Numbered from the stretch's first letter, positions 1 through 10,120 are shown. The stretch is 64,000 bases of DNA from Limnoperna fortunei (GCA_944474755.1 OX104119.1:80976896-81040895); one strand, 5' to 3'. The notes: generated by a model from the sequence alone, not told the origin. Translations and numbers: made by a program.

Positions 1-1643
1 CTGGCTGTCTCCCCAAGGTAGATGGGACTGTTAGAGGATACTCCCGGAGGGGGCATGTATGGGGCATCTGTCTCCAGCAGCAACCGATTGTCTGGTACTT
101 CTCTGAGTGATTTCCTTTGAGTCTCATCAAATTTAGTAGTCAAGTGTGTGAAGCCAAAGTATGTATTTTCGAAGTGATGGTTCCAAAGCTGAATTATTGA
201 AGGAGTTCCAATGAAGCAATGCAGTATAAACTTTTGAAGTGGTCCGAAATATTTGGCACAGATTTTCAAAAGAAGAATGTATAGCAGCTGGCTGTACTGG
301 TCCTCAGGTGCTGAATTGCGAACGGACGTGCAACACAATTGGTTTGTTAACTGCTTGAATGAAGGGGGCAACACTGCAAAGGAAATCCAACTGCCCTTGC
401 CACTCCTCCTCAGGTGCCGATCTGTCCATCCCAATTTCTCCTACGGCGCTCACCCTTTCTGACCCTATCAGTTCCATGAACTGGTTGTGTTGTTCTTCTG
501 TCAGCCGACTGACCTTCTTAGGATGGACTCCTACTGCCACCTTCCACTGGTCCTGAATGGGTATCGTCTTCGGATAACAGTCAGGGTCACAGTAGATTAG
601 GAGGGCTCCAATCACATTGACTGGCACTCTTGGGGGCCTTTCCATCTGGTTCTGGATCCAGTCTTCCATACCCAGTTAAACATTACCCAGCAACCTCTTA
701 CTAGTCCTGTCCAAATGGAGGTGGGAATCAAAGACATCCCAAGCTTCCCATCTAGATGTGTCAAGCTCCTCTGACCTCTCTCCGCTTTTGGCTTGGGTTG
801 ATGGTGTTCTACGATGTAGGACTCCTCTGATGTCGAGGGTAGAACCCTTCAACACCAGAGTATACCTCATGTCGCCTATGGTTACTGTCCCTCCTTCTTC
901 CTCCACATCCTCGATCTGGTGATCAGCTATCTCATCTGGGTCGCCACACACATCCACAGTAATCACCTTTCTCTTGTCCTCTCCCAAGTCTTCACCCTCG
1001 TCCCACTCTGGCTGTCTCCTGTGCACAACAGGTCTCATACTTGTGGACATTTCCCCTCTCTTTCTCTTCCTTCCCGCTGGGCTTACAAAATTATCGGGAT
1101 TATTCATAAAATCTCTCCCCAAGTTCAGGTATGTCTCTACTGCATCCTCAGGCAGTCTCTGTAGCATAGCTACCTGGTACCTCCAGTGGATCAGCACACT
1201 GGTGTGGTTTGGAGGGTTCAAGGTATACCTGTTGTAGGGGGGTCTCCTCCATAGTAAAGTGTCCGACAGGCTCCTCATCTGCTTGATATGCCGACCCAAT
1301 ATCCCTGCCTTCCTGGGAATAAATTCGGGCTGTTGGGTACACCATCTCAGCAAGTCCAAGATTGACTCACTCTTTGCTAGATGCTTGGCCAGGAACAGCA
1401 ATACCTCCCCTCGTATCTCATTCATCTTTGGAAACTTTTCGGGCTTAACTGGGGGACAATGAAAGTCCCACATTATTTTGGGCAGGTGCATTTGATTCAC
1501 ATGGTTCCGCAGCCCTCTGGTCTGGTATTAGCAATTACTCAATGGACAATTAGCCTTGCGTCCTCTGGGTGGCATAGTGTCTTCCTCCTCCTCTCCTGGC
1601 AACTCCATCATATTCGCCTCCTTGACCTCTACCTCTCTACAGG
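1..1643 (-). pseudogene. Inverted, broken copy of the zinc finger-like/TatD ORF (left arm)
   Basis: This is the reverse complement of 4887-6522, more than 98 percent identical by eye. It encodes the same protein: acidic N-terminal part, zinc finger-like cysteines, a basic region and the start of the TatD nuclease domain. It carries the same in-frame TAA as the right copy (just after the zinc-finger cysteines, near 1529). It also has two private lesions. A TAA near 676 replaces a CAA-containing stretch just after the HxH motif, and a 7-bp insertion near 312-320 shifts the frame inside the nuclease domain. The frame is therefore open only from about 1500 to 676 and from 669 to 304. The arm runs off the window on the left. 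It is certainly non-functional as a nuclease. It could be part of a neighbouring element in opposite orientation rather than an internal inversion. Confidence 0.85.
1..1643 (-). repeat. Left arm of ~1.64-kb inverted repeat
   Basis: Position 1 pairs with 6522 and position 1643 with 4887. The arms differ by a 7-bp indel and a scattering of substitutions. The 3.24 kb between the arms holds the truncated pol and the PHD ORF. Homology stops abruptly at 1643/1644, where the pol reading frame begins in mid-domain, so this is a clean breakpoint. No LTR or target-site duplication is visible at the junction. Confidence 0.9.
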
Positions 1644-4452
1644 GAGACAACATTTTTAGGCAGACAGATAGACAAAAATGGATTGTCCATTGGAGATGAC
1701 TATGTACAGACAATAAAGAAATGGAAAGCACCCAAAACACCAAAGCAGGTAGAACAATTCCTGGGATTTGTAAACTACCATCGGACATTTATCAAAGATC
1801 TGTCCAAAATGTCCACACCACTGACAGAGATTATAAAGAAGAAGTCATGGAAATGGGGCCCAGAACAACAAGGGGCATATGAACAGCTTAAAATGGCACT
1901 CCAAAGTACACCAGTCCTGACCATTCCAAACAAGGATGATATGTTCATTTTGGACACAGATGCCTCGGATAAAGCCATTGGGGCAGAGCTTATCCAAGTC
2001 CAAAATGGACAAGAAAGGACGATAGCTTATGGCAGTTTTACTTTGTCACCAGCCCAGCGCCGTTATTGTACCACCCGGAAGGAACTCTTAGCTGTTGTTC
2101 GGTTCACTCAACACTTTAGACACCACCTATTAGGAAGGGGATTTATTGTAAGAACAGACCATAATAGCTTGAGATGGTTGATGAACTTTCGTGACCCTCA
2201 GGGACAGCTAGCAAGGTGGCTTGAGGTGCTAAGCCAATACCACATGGAAGTTCGTCACAGAAGTGGATCAAAGCATACGAATGCAGATGTTCTGTCCAGG
2301 TACCAAGTAGACAACCCCTGCAAGGAGATGTCAATCCATGTGGCACCGATAGATTTACCATGCCGAGGGTGATCCCACTGCATGAATGTTCATCGTAGTT
2401 GGAATATTTTCGCCAGGGAAATAGATGATACAGTAGAGTTGTCCAAGATTCGAGTACAACAGAGTACAGTGAGTATTAACAGAGAGACAAGGTCCCAGCT
2501 AGTTCAAGACTTGTTACAAATAGACATTGACAAATTAGGAACTTTGGTTCAAGATTTAGCAGCCTTAGACAAAGATATAAAAAATCCTATCTGTAATGTA
2601 GCTAAGAGAAGAATAATGAAAGAAAAGTTACTTACTGAAATTAATAAAGTTAAACAAGAAATTGAATCTTGTGCTAACAAGTTACAAAATATTTTTGTAC
2701 CAACTTCTGAAGTTTATCTTACAAAATTTAAAAATGGTTTATACCAACAGTTAAAATTAGTTTTAAGACAATGTGAAGCATTCGAAAGTAGATACAGAAG
2801 CTGGAAAAAGGCAGCTAGACATAATAGTAAGGGAGATACCAAAGGTCCTAAATTAATGGCCATAGAGGAAACCGTGAGAGATGAGACTCTTGAGTATTCA
2901 GGTTTGGAAACTGATAGCCTTAAAATGTTATTTCATGAAGGGGACATAGACGAAGACTCCGATCTGGGAGTAGACCAGTACATTGAAATAGTAAAGGGGT
3001 GTCAGGTACAAATGGTAACCACCAGACGAGGGAGGGAACTGCAAGAGGAAAGCAGACAACAACCCCCGAAAACTGAAAGTAGAGAGCTAAAAGAGTCAGT
3101 CTTTGTTAAACACATAGAAGACAAGGAAACCAGAGTTGACATCCAGATGATAAATGAGGTAGAGATAAAGGACACTGGTTGTTACCTTGAGCGATATTCG
3201 CCTGAGGTTATCATCGAAGCTCAGAACAACGAGGATGACTTGAAGTTGATACTCCACTTGTTACAGAGAGGGGAAGCACCATCGCAAGACCAAATAGCAA
3301 TAAGTAGTCCAGCAGCAAAGAAATATCTGGTCAATAAAGAGTTTTTCTACCTTAACCCTGAAGGTCTGTTGTATAATTCTTCAAAGAATGGACTAAAACG
3401 ATTAGTGGTACCAAAAGATTACCAAGAAGAGCTGACTAGTCTCAACCACGATTTGGTATGTGCAGGGCACCAAGGAATACAACGTACCAGAGAAAGAATC
3501 AAGGCAAGGTATTATTGGTATCGCATGAATGAGTTTATAGAGCAGTTTGTAAAGGCTTGTCAGAAATATAATAAGTACAAAAAACCACCACGAAAAGCCA
3601 AGGCGCCAATGACAAAGTTCCATGCCGGTGCTCCAATGGAGAGAGTACACCTAGATTTCCTTGGACCCCTCCCTGAAACGCCCAGAGGGAACACTAACAT
3701 ATTAGTCATGGTGGATCAGTTTACTAAATGGTGTGAAATTATCCCTCTTCCATCGCAGAAGGCAGAAATCACAGCCAAGGCAGCAGTCAATGAGTTCTTC
3801 GCTAGATTCGGATGTCCTTTTACTATCCACACAGACCAAGGTAGAAATTTCGAGGGAAAACTATTTAAAGCTTTATGTGAGTTGCTCAGGATTAATAAGA
3901 CCAGAACTACTCCTTACAGACCATCTGCCAATGGGCAAGTAGAGAGATATAATAGAACCTTGATGGATGCCGTTAGATGTTTTGTAAGTGAAAGTCAACA
4001 AGATTGGGATGAATATCTTCCCCAGTTAGCCTGTGCGATAAGATCTTCAGTTAACAGGATAACAGGAATGACACCGAACAAGATGATGTTGAAAAGAGAA
4101 GTGAACCTCCCAGCTGATCTTGTATTCAAACCAAGCTCAGATGAACAGTTTGAGGATGCAGAAGACTATGTGAGAAAGCTGACAACTAGTATGCAGGAAG
4201 CTCACAAAATTGCTAGGGAAACTTTACAGACAAGGCAAGAGTTGATGAAAAGAGATTATGATATAAACATGAGAAAGTACAATCTAGTATAATCTAGGGG
4301 ATGCAGTTTATATATTGGATACAGCACACATTAAGGGACGAATGAAAAAGCTGGATGCACCGTGGCAAGGACCAGGAATTGTGGTACAGAAGATGTCCTC
4401 ATATGTGTATAGAGTACATATGCGAACAAGAGTTGTAGTGATCAAACCATGA
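1644..4452 (+). pseudogene. pol: Ty3/gypsy pol fragment: RT thumb, RNase H, integrase
   Basis: This polyprotein copies and integrates the retrotransposon. The open frame enters at 1644 in the RT connection region (FLGR, then a QFLGFVNYHR block). RNase H follows, with TDAS near 1957, the KEL glutamate near 2080, TDHNSL near 2155 and ADVLSR near 2283. A TGA at 2370-2372 interrupts an otherwise continuous frame in a cysteine-rich linker. The frame then continues through a lysine/glutamate-rich region likely to be helical (about 2480-2700) to the H2C2 finger. There the histidines are kept, but the last cysteine is tyrosine near 3565. The integrase core keeps D (near 3652), D (near 3834) and E (near 3942) with the canonical 35-residue D-E spacing. 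A 10-bp duplication at 4278-4297 shifts the frame and ends the protein at 4292. The GPY/F-like tail follows in another frame to a stop at 4450-4452. The RT catalytic core is missing. Confidence 0.9.
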
Positions 4453-4456
4453 TCGA

Positions 4457-4741
4457 ATGAAACAATGCAGGGATAAAGAACTACCAGATTGGTTATTGGT
4501 ATTTCGTCGTAGATTGTCATCAGGAGAAGACATCACCAGTATAGAGAGTCCACTGTATTGTATTTGTTCCAGTGTAGATAATGGTCGATTTATGATCCAA
4601 TGTGACGGCTGCAAAGACTGGATGCATGGAGAATGTGTTCAAATGACGCCAGAAGTTGGAGAGAAATTACAGAACTACTTTTGCCCACGGTGTCAGACCC
4701 CATGGTTGTACCCCTCTGGGATACAACACAAATCATCGTAG
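4457..4741 (+). CDS. Small PHD-finger protein (H3K4me3-reader type) encoded by the gypsy element
   Basis: This 94-aa ORF starts at an ATG 4 bp after the stop of the integrase tail. The Cys4-His-Cys3 zinc ligands of a PHD finger are all visible: CIC (about 4559-4567), CDGC, HGEC and CPRC (ending near 4714). The pattern includes Tyr directly before the first Cys, FMIQCD and DWMHGEC. Established knowledge: in PHD fingers of the CXXC1 and KDM7/PHF types, aromatic and methionine residues at these positions form the cage that reads trimethyl-lysine 4 of histone H3. Inference: the protein may tether the integration complex to active promoters, doing the job a chromodomain does in chromoviruses. It might be made by frameshift or reinitiation as an integrase extension. 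The ORF looks intact. Whether the domain binds histone is untested. Confidence 0.8.
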   Translation: MKQCRDKELPDWLLVFRRRLSSGEDITSIESPLYCICSSVDNGRFMIQCDGCKDWMHGECVQMTPEVGEKLQNYFCPRCQTPWLYPSGIQHKSS

Positions 4742-4746
4742 CTAAC

Positions 4747-4765
4747 AGTAAACTTCCATTTCAGG
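4747..4765 (+). promoter_or_regulatory. Possible 3' splice site upstream of the TatD ORF
   Basis: A pyrimidine-leaning stretch ends in TTTCAG (AG at 4763-4764), 19 bp before the ATG at 4784. It lies between the PHD ORF stop and the TatD ORF. A subgenomic spliced RNA would explain how a third ORF far from the 5' end is expressed. No matching donor can be located because the 5' part of the element is missing. This is weak, motif-level evidence. Confidence 0.25.
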
Positions 4766-4783
4766 TTGAGAAAGACAGACGAA

Positions 4784-6610
4784 ATGGAAGACGAAGTGAA
4801 GAAGGATGGAAATGAAAATTACATCAGGAAGGTTGATTTGAGCGATAGTAGTTCAGGAGAGGAGGAGAAAAGACCATGGAAGAAGTCCTGTAGAGAGGTA
4901 GAGGTCAAGGAGGCGAATATGATGGAGTTGCCAGGAGAGGAGGAGGAAGACACTATGCCACCCAGAGGACGCAAGGCTAATTGTCCATTGAGTAATTGCT
5001 AATACCAGACCAGAGGGCTGCGGAACCATGTGAATCAAATGCACCTGCCCAAAATAATGTGGGACTTTCATTGTCCCCCAGTTAAGCCCGAAAAGTTTCC
5101 AAAGATGAATGAGATACGAGGGGAGGTATTGCTGTTCCTGGCCAAGCATCTAGCAAAGAGTGAGTCAATCTTGGACTTGCTGAGATGGTGTACCCAACAG
5201 CCCGAATTTATTCCCAGGAAGGCAGGGATATTGGGTCGGCATATCAAGCAGATGAGGAGCCTGTCGGACACTTTACTATGGAGGAGACCCCCCTACAACA
5301 GGTATACATTGAACCCTCCAAACCACACCAGTGTGCTGATCCACTGGAGGTACCAGTTAGCTATGCTACAGAGACTGCCTGAGGATGCAGTAGAGACATA
5401 CCTGAACTTGGGGAGAGATTTTATGAATAATCCCGATAATTTTGTAAGCCCAGCGGGAAGGAAGAGAAAGAGAGGGGAAATGTCCACAAGTATGAGACCT
5501 GTTGTGCACAGGAGACAGCCAGAGTGGGACGAGGGTGAAGACTTGGGAGAGGACAAGAGAAAGGTGGTTACTGTGGATGTGTGTGGCGACCCAGATGAGA
5601 TAGCTGATCACCAGATCGAGGATGTGGAGGAAGAAGGAGGGACAGTAACCATAGGCGACATGAGGTATACTCTGGTGTTGAAGGGTTCTACCCTCGACAT
5701 CAGAGGAGTCCTACATCGTAGAACACCATCAACCCAAGCCGAAAGCGGAGAGAGGTCAGAGGAGCTTGACACATCTAGATGGGAAGCTTGGGATGTCTTT
5801 GATTCCCACCTCCATTTGGACAGGACTAGTAAGAGGTTGCTGGGTAATGTGCAACTGGGTATGGAAGACTGGATCCAGAACCAGATGGAAAGGCCCCCAA
5901 GAGTGCCAGTCAATGTGATTGGAGCCCTCCTAATCTACTGTGACCCTGACTGTTATCCGAAGACGATACCCATTCAGGACCAGTGGAAGGTGGCAGTAGG
6001 AGTCCATCCTAAGAAGGTCAGTCGGCTGACAGAAGAACAACACAACCAGTTCCTGGAACTGATAGGGTCAGAAAGGGTGAGCGCCGTAGGAGAAATTGGG
6101 ATGGACAGATCGGCACCTGAGGAGGAGTGGCAAGGGCAGTTGGATTTCCTTTGCAGTGTTGCCCCCTTCATTCAAGCAGTTAACAAACCAATTGTGTTGC
6201 ACGTCCGTTCAGCACCTGAGGACCAGTACAGCCAGCTGCTATACATTCTTCTTTTGAAAATCTGTGCCAAATATTTCGGACCACTTCAAAAGTTTATACT
6301 GCATTGCTTCATTGGAACTCCTTCAATAATTCAGCTTTGGAACCATCACTTCGAAAATACATACTTTGGCTTCACACACTTGACTACTAAATTTGATGAG
6401 ACTCAAAGGAAATCACTCAGAGAAGTACCAGACAATCGGTTGCTGCTGGAGACAGATGCCCCATACATGCCCCCTCCGGGAGTATCCTCTAACAGTCCCA
6501 TCTACCTTGGGGAGACAGCCAGGGCAGTGGCAAGAATCCGAGGAGAGTCGGTGGAAAAAGTTTGTAGAACCACTACGGTTAATGCTGCTTCCTTATTTGG
6601 ACTGCATTAA
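4784..6610 (+). pseudogene. ORF3: acidic N-terminus, zinc finger-like motif and TatD-family nuclease domain; one internal stop
   Basis: TatD proteins are metal-dependent nucleases/hydrolases with a TIM-barrel fold. The frame from ATG 4784 runs 608 codons to 6610, with one TAA at 5000-5002. Residues 1-70 are acidic. A C-x4-C ... H-x4-H motif (Cys at 4982 and 4997, His at 5027 and 5042) spans the stop. A region of unknown function follows, with an Arg/Lys-rich patch near 5455-5475. The TatD domain covers about residues 337-608. It shows D-x-H-x-H (His 342, 344), GVHP (408), GEIGMD (Glu 437), LHVR (473), HCF (507) and ETDAP (Asp 558), so the metal and catalytic ligands are complete. After the stop the frame is fully open for 536 codons. 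The inverted copy has the same stop, so it is either an ancestral lesion or a recoded or spliced-out codon. The nuclease is probably a captured host TATDN-like gene. Confidence 0.8.
4887..6522 (+). repeat. Right arm of ~1.64-kb inverted repeat
   Basis: This is the reverse complement of 1-1643. It starts inside the acidic N-terminal part of the TatD ORF and ends 88 bp before that ORF's stop codon; the true end lies beyond the left window edge. Low divergence between the arms implies a recent duplication or ongoing gene conversion. Confidence 0.9.
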
Positions 6611-6863
6611 CTTTCGCCTAGAAATTAACAACAGATTCTGATGTATGGTGTACATAGTTTAAGTTTGAACCAAATTTTTTTTAACCATGTTGATATATAA
6701 GAAACTTATCAACCAATTTGATAGGCTGGAACGCCATATTTTATTTCCTTACTAAGCAGACAGATGTAAATAGGATAAAGTAATTGTTTTGTAAAGAATT
6801 CACTGAGAGATTACCAGCAAGCAAGCCCACCTTGATGTCCAGCGAATAGCCTCCGACCTTTTT
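6611..6863 (+). other. 3' untranslated region of the gypsy element
   Basis: This AT-rich stretch lies between the TatD stop and the polypurine tract. No ORF or known motif is apparent. It is part of the element by position. Confidence 0.6.
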
Positions 6864-6877
6864 AAGAGGGGGGAGAG
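6864..6877 (+). promoter_or_regulatory. Polypurine tract (plus-strand primer) of the gypsy element
   Basis: Fourteen consecutive purines with a run of six G directly precede the LTR start TGTAGT. This is the standard position of the RNase H-resistant primer for plus-strand DNA synthesis in LTR retrotransposons. Confidence 0.8.
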
Positions 6878-7118
6878 TGTAGTGAATTCTTCCGGTAACT
6901 ACCACGGCCATCACCGAGGTTTCTCGGGATTCATCGTAGACTCAACACTAAGCCTCCTTTTGGAATAAAGATCTCTCTAGAGTCTACACGGCTGTGACAG
7001 AAATACCCGCCAGTTCGAAGTGATAAGATAAGAGAAGACGAGACGATCAGACGATAAGAGGAGACGATACGAAGAGACTAGGTAGAGGCGGCGAATAATA
7101 AGTGTCAGGTATATTACA
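6878..7118 (+). repeat. 3' LTR of the gypsy element (~241 bp)
   Basis: It starts TGTAGT right after the polypurine tract and ends ATTACA, giving the TG...CA termini of LTRs with short inverted ends. It contains AATAAA at 6964-6969. A purine-rich stretch of GAC/GAGA-like motifs lies at about 7020-7095. The matching 5' LTR is outside the window, so the right end is inferred from the TACA terminus and from recombinase coding sequence resuming immediately beyond. Confidence 0.75.
6964..6969 (+). promoter_or_regulatory. Polyadenylation signal in the LTR
   Basis: AATAAA, 86 bp into the LTR, is a plausible R-region polyadenylation signal. Confidence 0.55.
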
Positions 7119-8046
7119 AACATTCAGGTCACGATCCCTGGAAACACAATAGAATTAGCGGCTATAGTAGCGCCCCCCCCCGCTCTTAATGAATGTAAAC
7201 CTATATTCATGTCAGGGCGAATTTCTATTAATCTTGAAACGATACATTCTCTAGCCCTAGTATAACTAAGAGGTCTATTCTTATGTATAAGTGCACACCG
7301 TTTTTTAGACCTGAAAATTGGCTTAAAAAGAAAATCATGTGAAGAGGTATCTACGTCGGCCAAAGTAATATATTTTTTCAATAAGAATAAGGACATGCAA
7401 AAGTTGATCCCTTAGATACAAAAATTTCGTTCCCTTACCTATACTGAATGTGTATACAAAAATGGTCATCTTTAAATATAATATCTTTACAACGAATTGA
7501 GCTGACCTCATCGTAACGCAAAAAAACCTGAAAAAGATACAACAATGATCGTTAAATCTCTTATTATAGCCAAATCGTTACAATCTTTATATTTAACACA
7601 TAAATCTATAAGTGTTTCCGATGAAATATGATCTTTCTTCACTTTCGGATTTCCTGGCTGCCTTTTCGAAGATTCTAACAAATTTTGAACAAAAGAGTTA
7701 TCTGTAGGGTCCTGTAATCCTTGAATACTATGCGCCCATTTGATTCCGTAAACGGCGGTTTATACGACACTATATGACGAACCTTTTTCTAACAGAGTTA
7801 TGTACAACGCTACGTGTATGGGTAAAGCTGGTACGGATTTACCTCCTTCTTTGGCAATGAACTGCTCCCACCTTTTGAATGCATACAAATATTTACTATT
7901 AGTTTTATCGCTACGGGATTGTAATAAATAAACTTCCATTTTTTCACCAAGATATATATATGTAAGACTGTCGCTCGTGATTTCTGCATCGTCGAGTTGT
8001 TCCTCTATGCTACGCTTGAGGCCTATACCTGTTAAAACAGAAGTTG
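7119..8046 (-). pseudogene. Tyrosine recombinase (DIRS type), truncated and frameshifted
   Basis: It would integrate the circular cDNA of the element. The N-terminal SAM-like part reads from about 8046, with an internal ATG before EVYLLQSRSD near 7941 and a YAFKRWEQF block near 7890. An in-frame stop lies near 7770. A slipped T-run near 7520-7530 shifts the frame just where the first catalytic Arg block (FLR-YDE type) is expected. The HSLRAGGGAT motif (catalytic His and Arg of the HxxR box) lies near 7170-7205, next to a C9 run. The final part with the nucleophilic Tyr is absent, because coding similarity ends at the LTR boundary 7118/7119. The longest intact stretch is 7124-7396. Pseudogene status is certain; the family call rests on the HSLRAGG box and the neighbouring DIRS-type pol. 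Confidence 0.8.
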
Positions 8047-8053
8047 GACGAAA

Positions 8054-10120
8054 TTAAAATCTTATTTTTAAAAGTAACATATTAAACTTGTGATTAGGAT
8101 TACCGAACATACCGTTTCTACCCCGACCTTTAACAACGATCTGAGAAGACATGACAATGTGATCGTGAACAAAACATTCAAACTGAGTACTGCAATGTAA
8201 AAGTGGCCAAAAAAGGAGCGGATTTCCAATATGGTACAATTAATGTGCCGCAAGCTTTTTCTGTTTTTAATTTTTGTATACATTGGCACACCAAGGATGG
8301 CGATGGAACGATCCAATTGTTCTCGCACTCCCAGTGTTGTTCAAAAGCATTTATGCCGTTGGTACCTTTACAATAATAACGGGAATTAAAAACTACGCAC
8401 TTTGCATTGAAATCGGAATCAAACCGATCTACCGTGTGTGGACCCCAGACTGAATCTACATAACGAAAAACGTCGTTGTCAATCTCCCAATCGTCGCAAT
8501 CGTCGTTTTTGCTCAGTTGGTCAGTTTTAGTGTTATTATGTCTCGGTACCCATTGAGGCAGTAAGCATATGTGATTGATATGACTAATATTAGCTACTAG
8601 TTGTAACTCATTCTTTTTGCTGCCTTTTGTGATAACATGTACTATGTTTTGATTATCGGTATACCATTTAATCGTTTGACCCTTTAAATTATCCAGTAAT
8701 GAAATTAAAACCTGATAAACGGCTTCTAGCTCTCTCCAAGTGGAGCTTTTCAAACTTTCTTTAACGTCCCAGTTACCGCTGACCTCAGTGTCAGCAATGT
8801 CTACTGCGTAACTACCATAACTGATGTCTGACGCATCGCTATATACTATGCAAGAGTATTGTTCGATCATACTTAGATCTCTGCCAGTCAGATTGGCTAC
8901 GTTTTTCTTCCAGAAAACGATTTCATCAACAGCTTCACTGCTCAACAAAATGGGAGCGTCCCAACTAGCTCTTGTCAATAAGCGACTGTACATACCTCTA
9001 GTACGTAATCTAACAGCCGGGCCTATCGCCCCTTGCATTGATATAACTTGACCAATAATGGATGCCAAGAATCTTGCTGTCAATTTTATCTCCCCTTTAC
9101 CAAGCTTTGATATAACTTGACCTAAACAGCTTAAAAATTTTTCTACCCTTCGTTTTGTAACGTATACTATTCCGCTTTCCATGTGCCATTCTAAACCTTA
9201 CCAAATAACTGTCTGACTTGGTGCCCAATTGCATTTTTCTTCAGCTATCAAAAAACCTGCTGATATTAAACAGCTCCTAACATGAGATGTGCAGATAGTT
9301 GCATTTGCTATGTCTTTAGCTCCACCTATTCCGTCGTCAAGATACATGAATACTTTCATGCCTTGATCTCTCAAATATGATACTATGCATCTCACTACCT
9401 TAGTGAAAATATATCTGGCTGTTCTAATTCCGAAAGGCAAGACGTTATAAACAAAATATTTGACCTTGTTTTCTTTTTCGAAAAACCAACTGAAACCTAA
9501 GTAAGATCTGTGAGGTTCGAAAATTTCTAAATGATGGTAAGCCGAGCGAAGATCGTAATTAAGTAAATAGAAAATCGCCCTTATCAAAAAGATGACTAGC
9601 CTCTACAGCCCCTTCATACTTGAATCTAAATTTGTGTAGATGAGGGTTAATATGCCTACAATCTAAAACGAGTCTGCATTTGTCTTTGTTTTTAGCTACT
9701 GTTAAGGGATTAACCACTTGGAGGTATTAATACTTCTTTGATACAATTTAGGTTGATCAATTTTTCAATTTCAGAAACAACAAAATTTGGATTATCTAAC
9801 GCTGATTTATTGTTTTTCAAAAAACACGAGCTTGGCTCTGAATAAAAAGGAATTTTGTAACCAAATTGAATGATATCAAGTACACATTCATTAGCCTGAA
9901 TAGTTCGCCAGTATTCGATGGCATTCCTTAGTCTACTTACAGGTGTATCTATCGAGCGCACCTTTTCAATAAATTGTTTATCATTTGTTATTGTATTTGT
10001 CTGAATTAAACCCTCAAAATAGGGTTCTTTATCTACAGCTAATTCGTTAACTATTTTACTACTGATCTTATCAGTCTTGTTAACATATCTTTGTAATAAA
10101 GGTGCAACATAAGCTCCTGT
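8054..10120 (-). pseudogene. pol: DIRS-type reverse transcriptase-RNase H polyprotein, frameshifted
   Basis: Segments in order: the pre-RT and RT start (about 10120-9710, with a frame break near 9715); an RT finger/palm segment (9587-9198) with DLRSAYHH, PFGIRTA and the catalytic YLDDG near 9340; then RNase H (9182 downward) with VYSDASD, WRELEAV and WYTDNQN, giving the three acidic residues. The region after RNase H has WGPHTVDRF and GTLIVPYW, typical of DIRS/Ngaro-type pol. A frameshift near 8230 leads into the terminal GRGRNG block ending at 8054. At least three breaks make it non-functional. All catalytic motifs remain recognisable, so decay is moderate. Confidence 0.85.

Larger units (their letters stand above)
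1..7118 (+). mobile_element. Rearranged Ty3/gypsy LTR retrotransposon carrying PHD-finger and TatD ORFs
   Basis: Seen: on the plus strand from 1644 the order is RT thumb, RNase H, cysteine-rich linker, H2C2 zinc finger, DDE integrase, GPY/F-like tail, PHD-finger ORF, zinc finger-like/TatD ORF, polypurine tract and 3' LTR. RNase H before integrase is the Ty3/gypsy order. Gag, protease, the RT palm with its catalytic aspartates, and the 5' LTR are absent. In their place lies an inverted copy of the TatD ORF (1-1643), which continues past the left edge. The right boundary is set by an LTR beginning TGTAGT and ending ATTACA, against a DIRS-like element. Pol is disrupted by a stop, a duplication and a zinc-finger substitution, so this copy cannot move by itself. 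Inference: the inverted arm arose by autointegration or palindromic rearrangement; misassembly is the alternative. Confidence 0.85.

Noticed and set aside
919..1659. Several plus-strand ORFs over the left arm
   Set aside because: They are antisense shadows of the inverted TatD ORF. The same shadows appear on the minus strand over 4853-6171.
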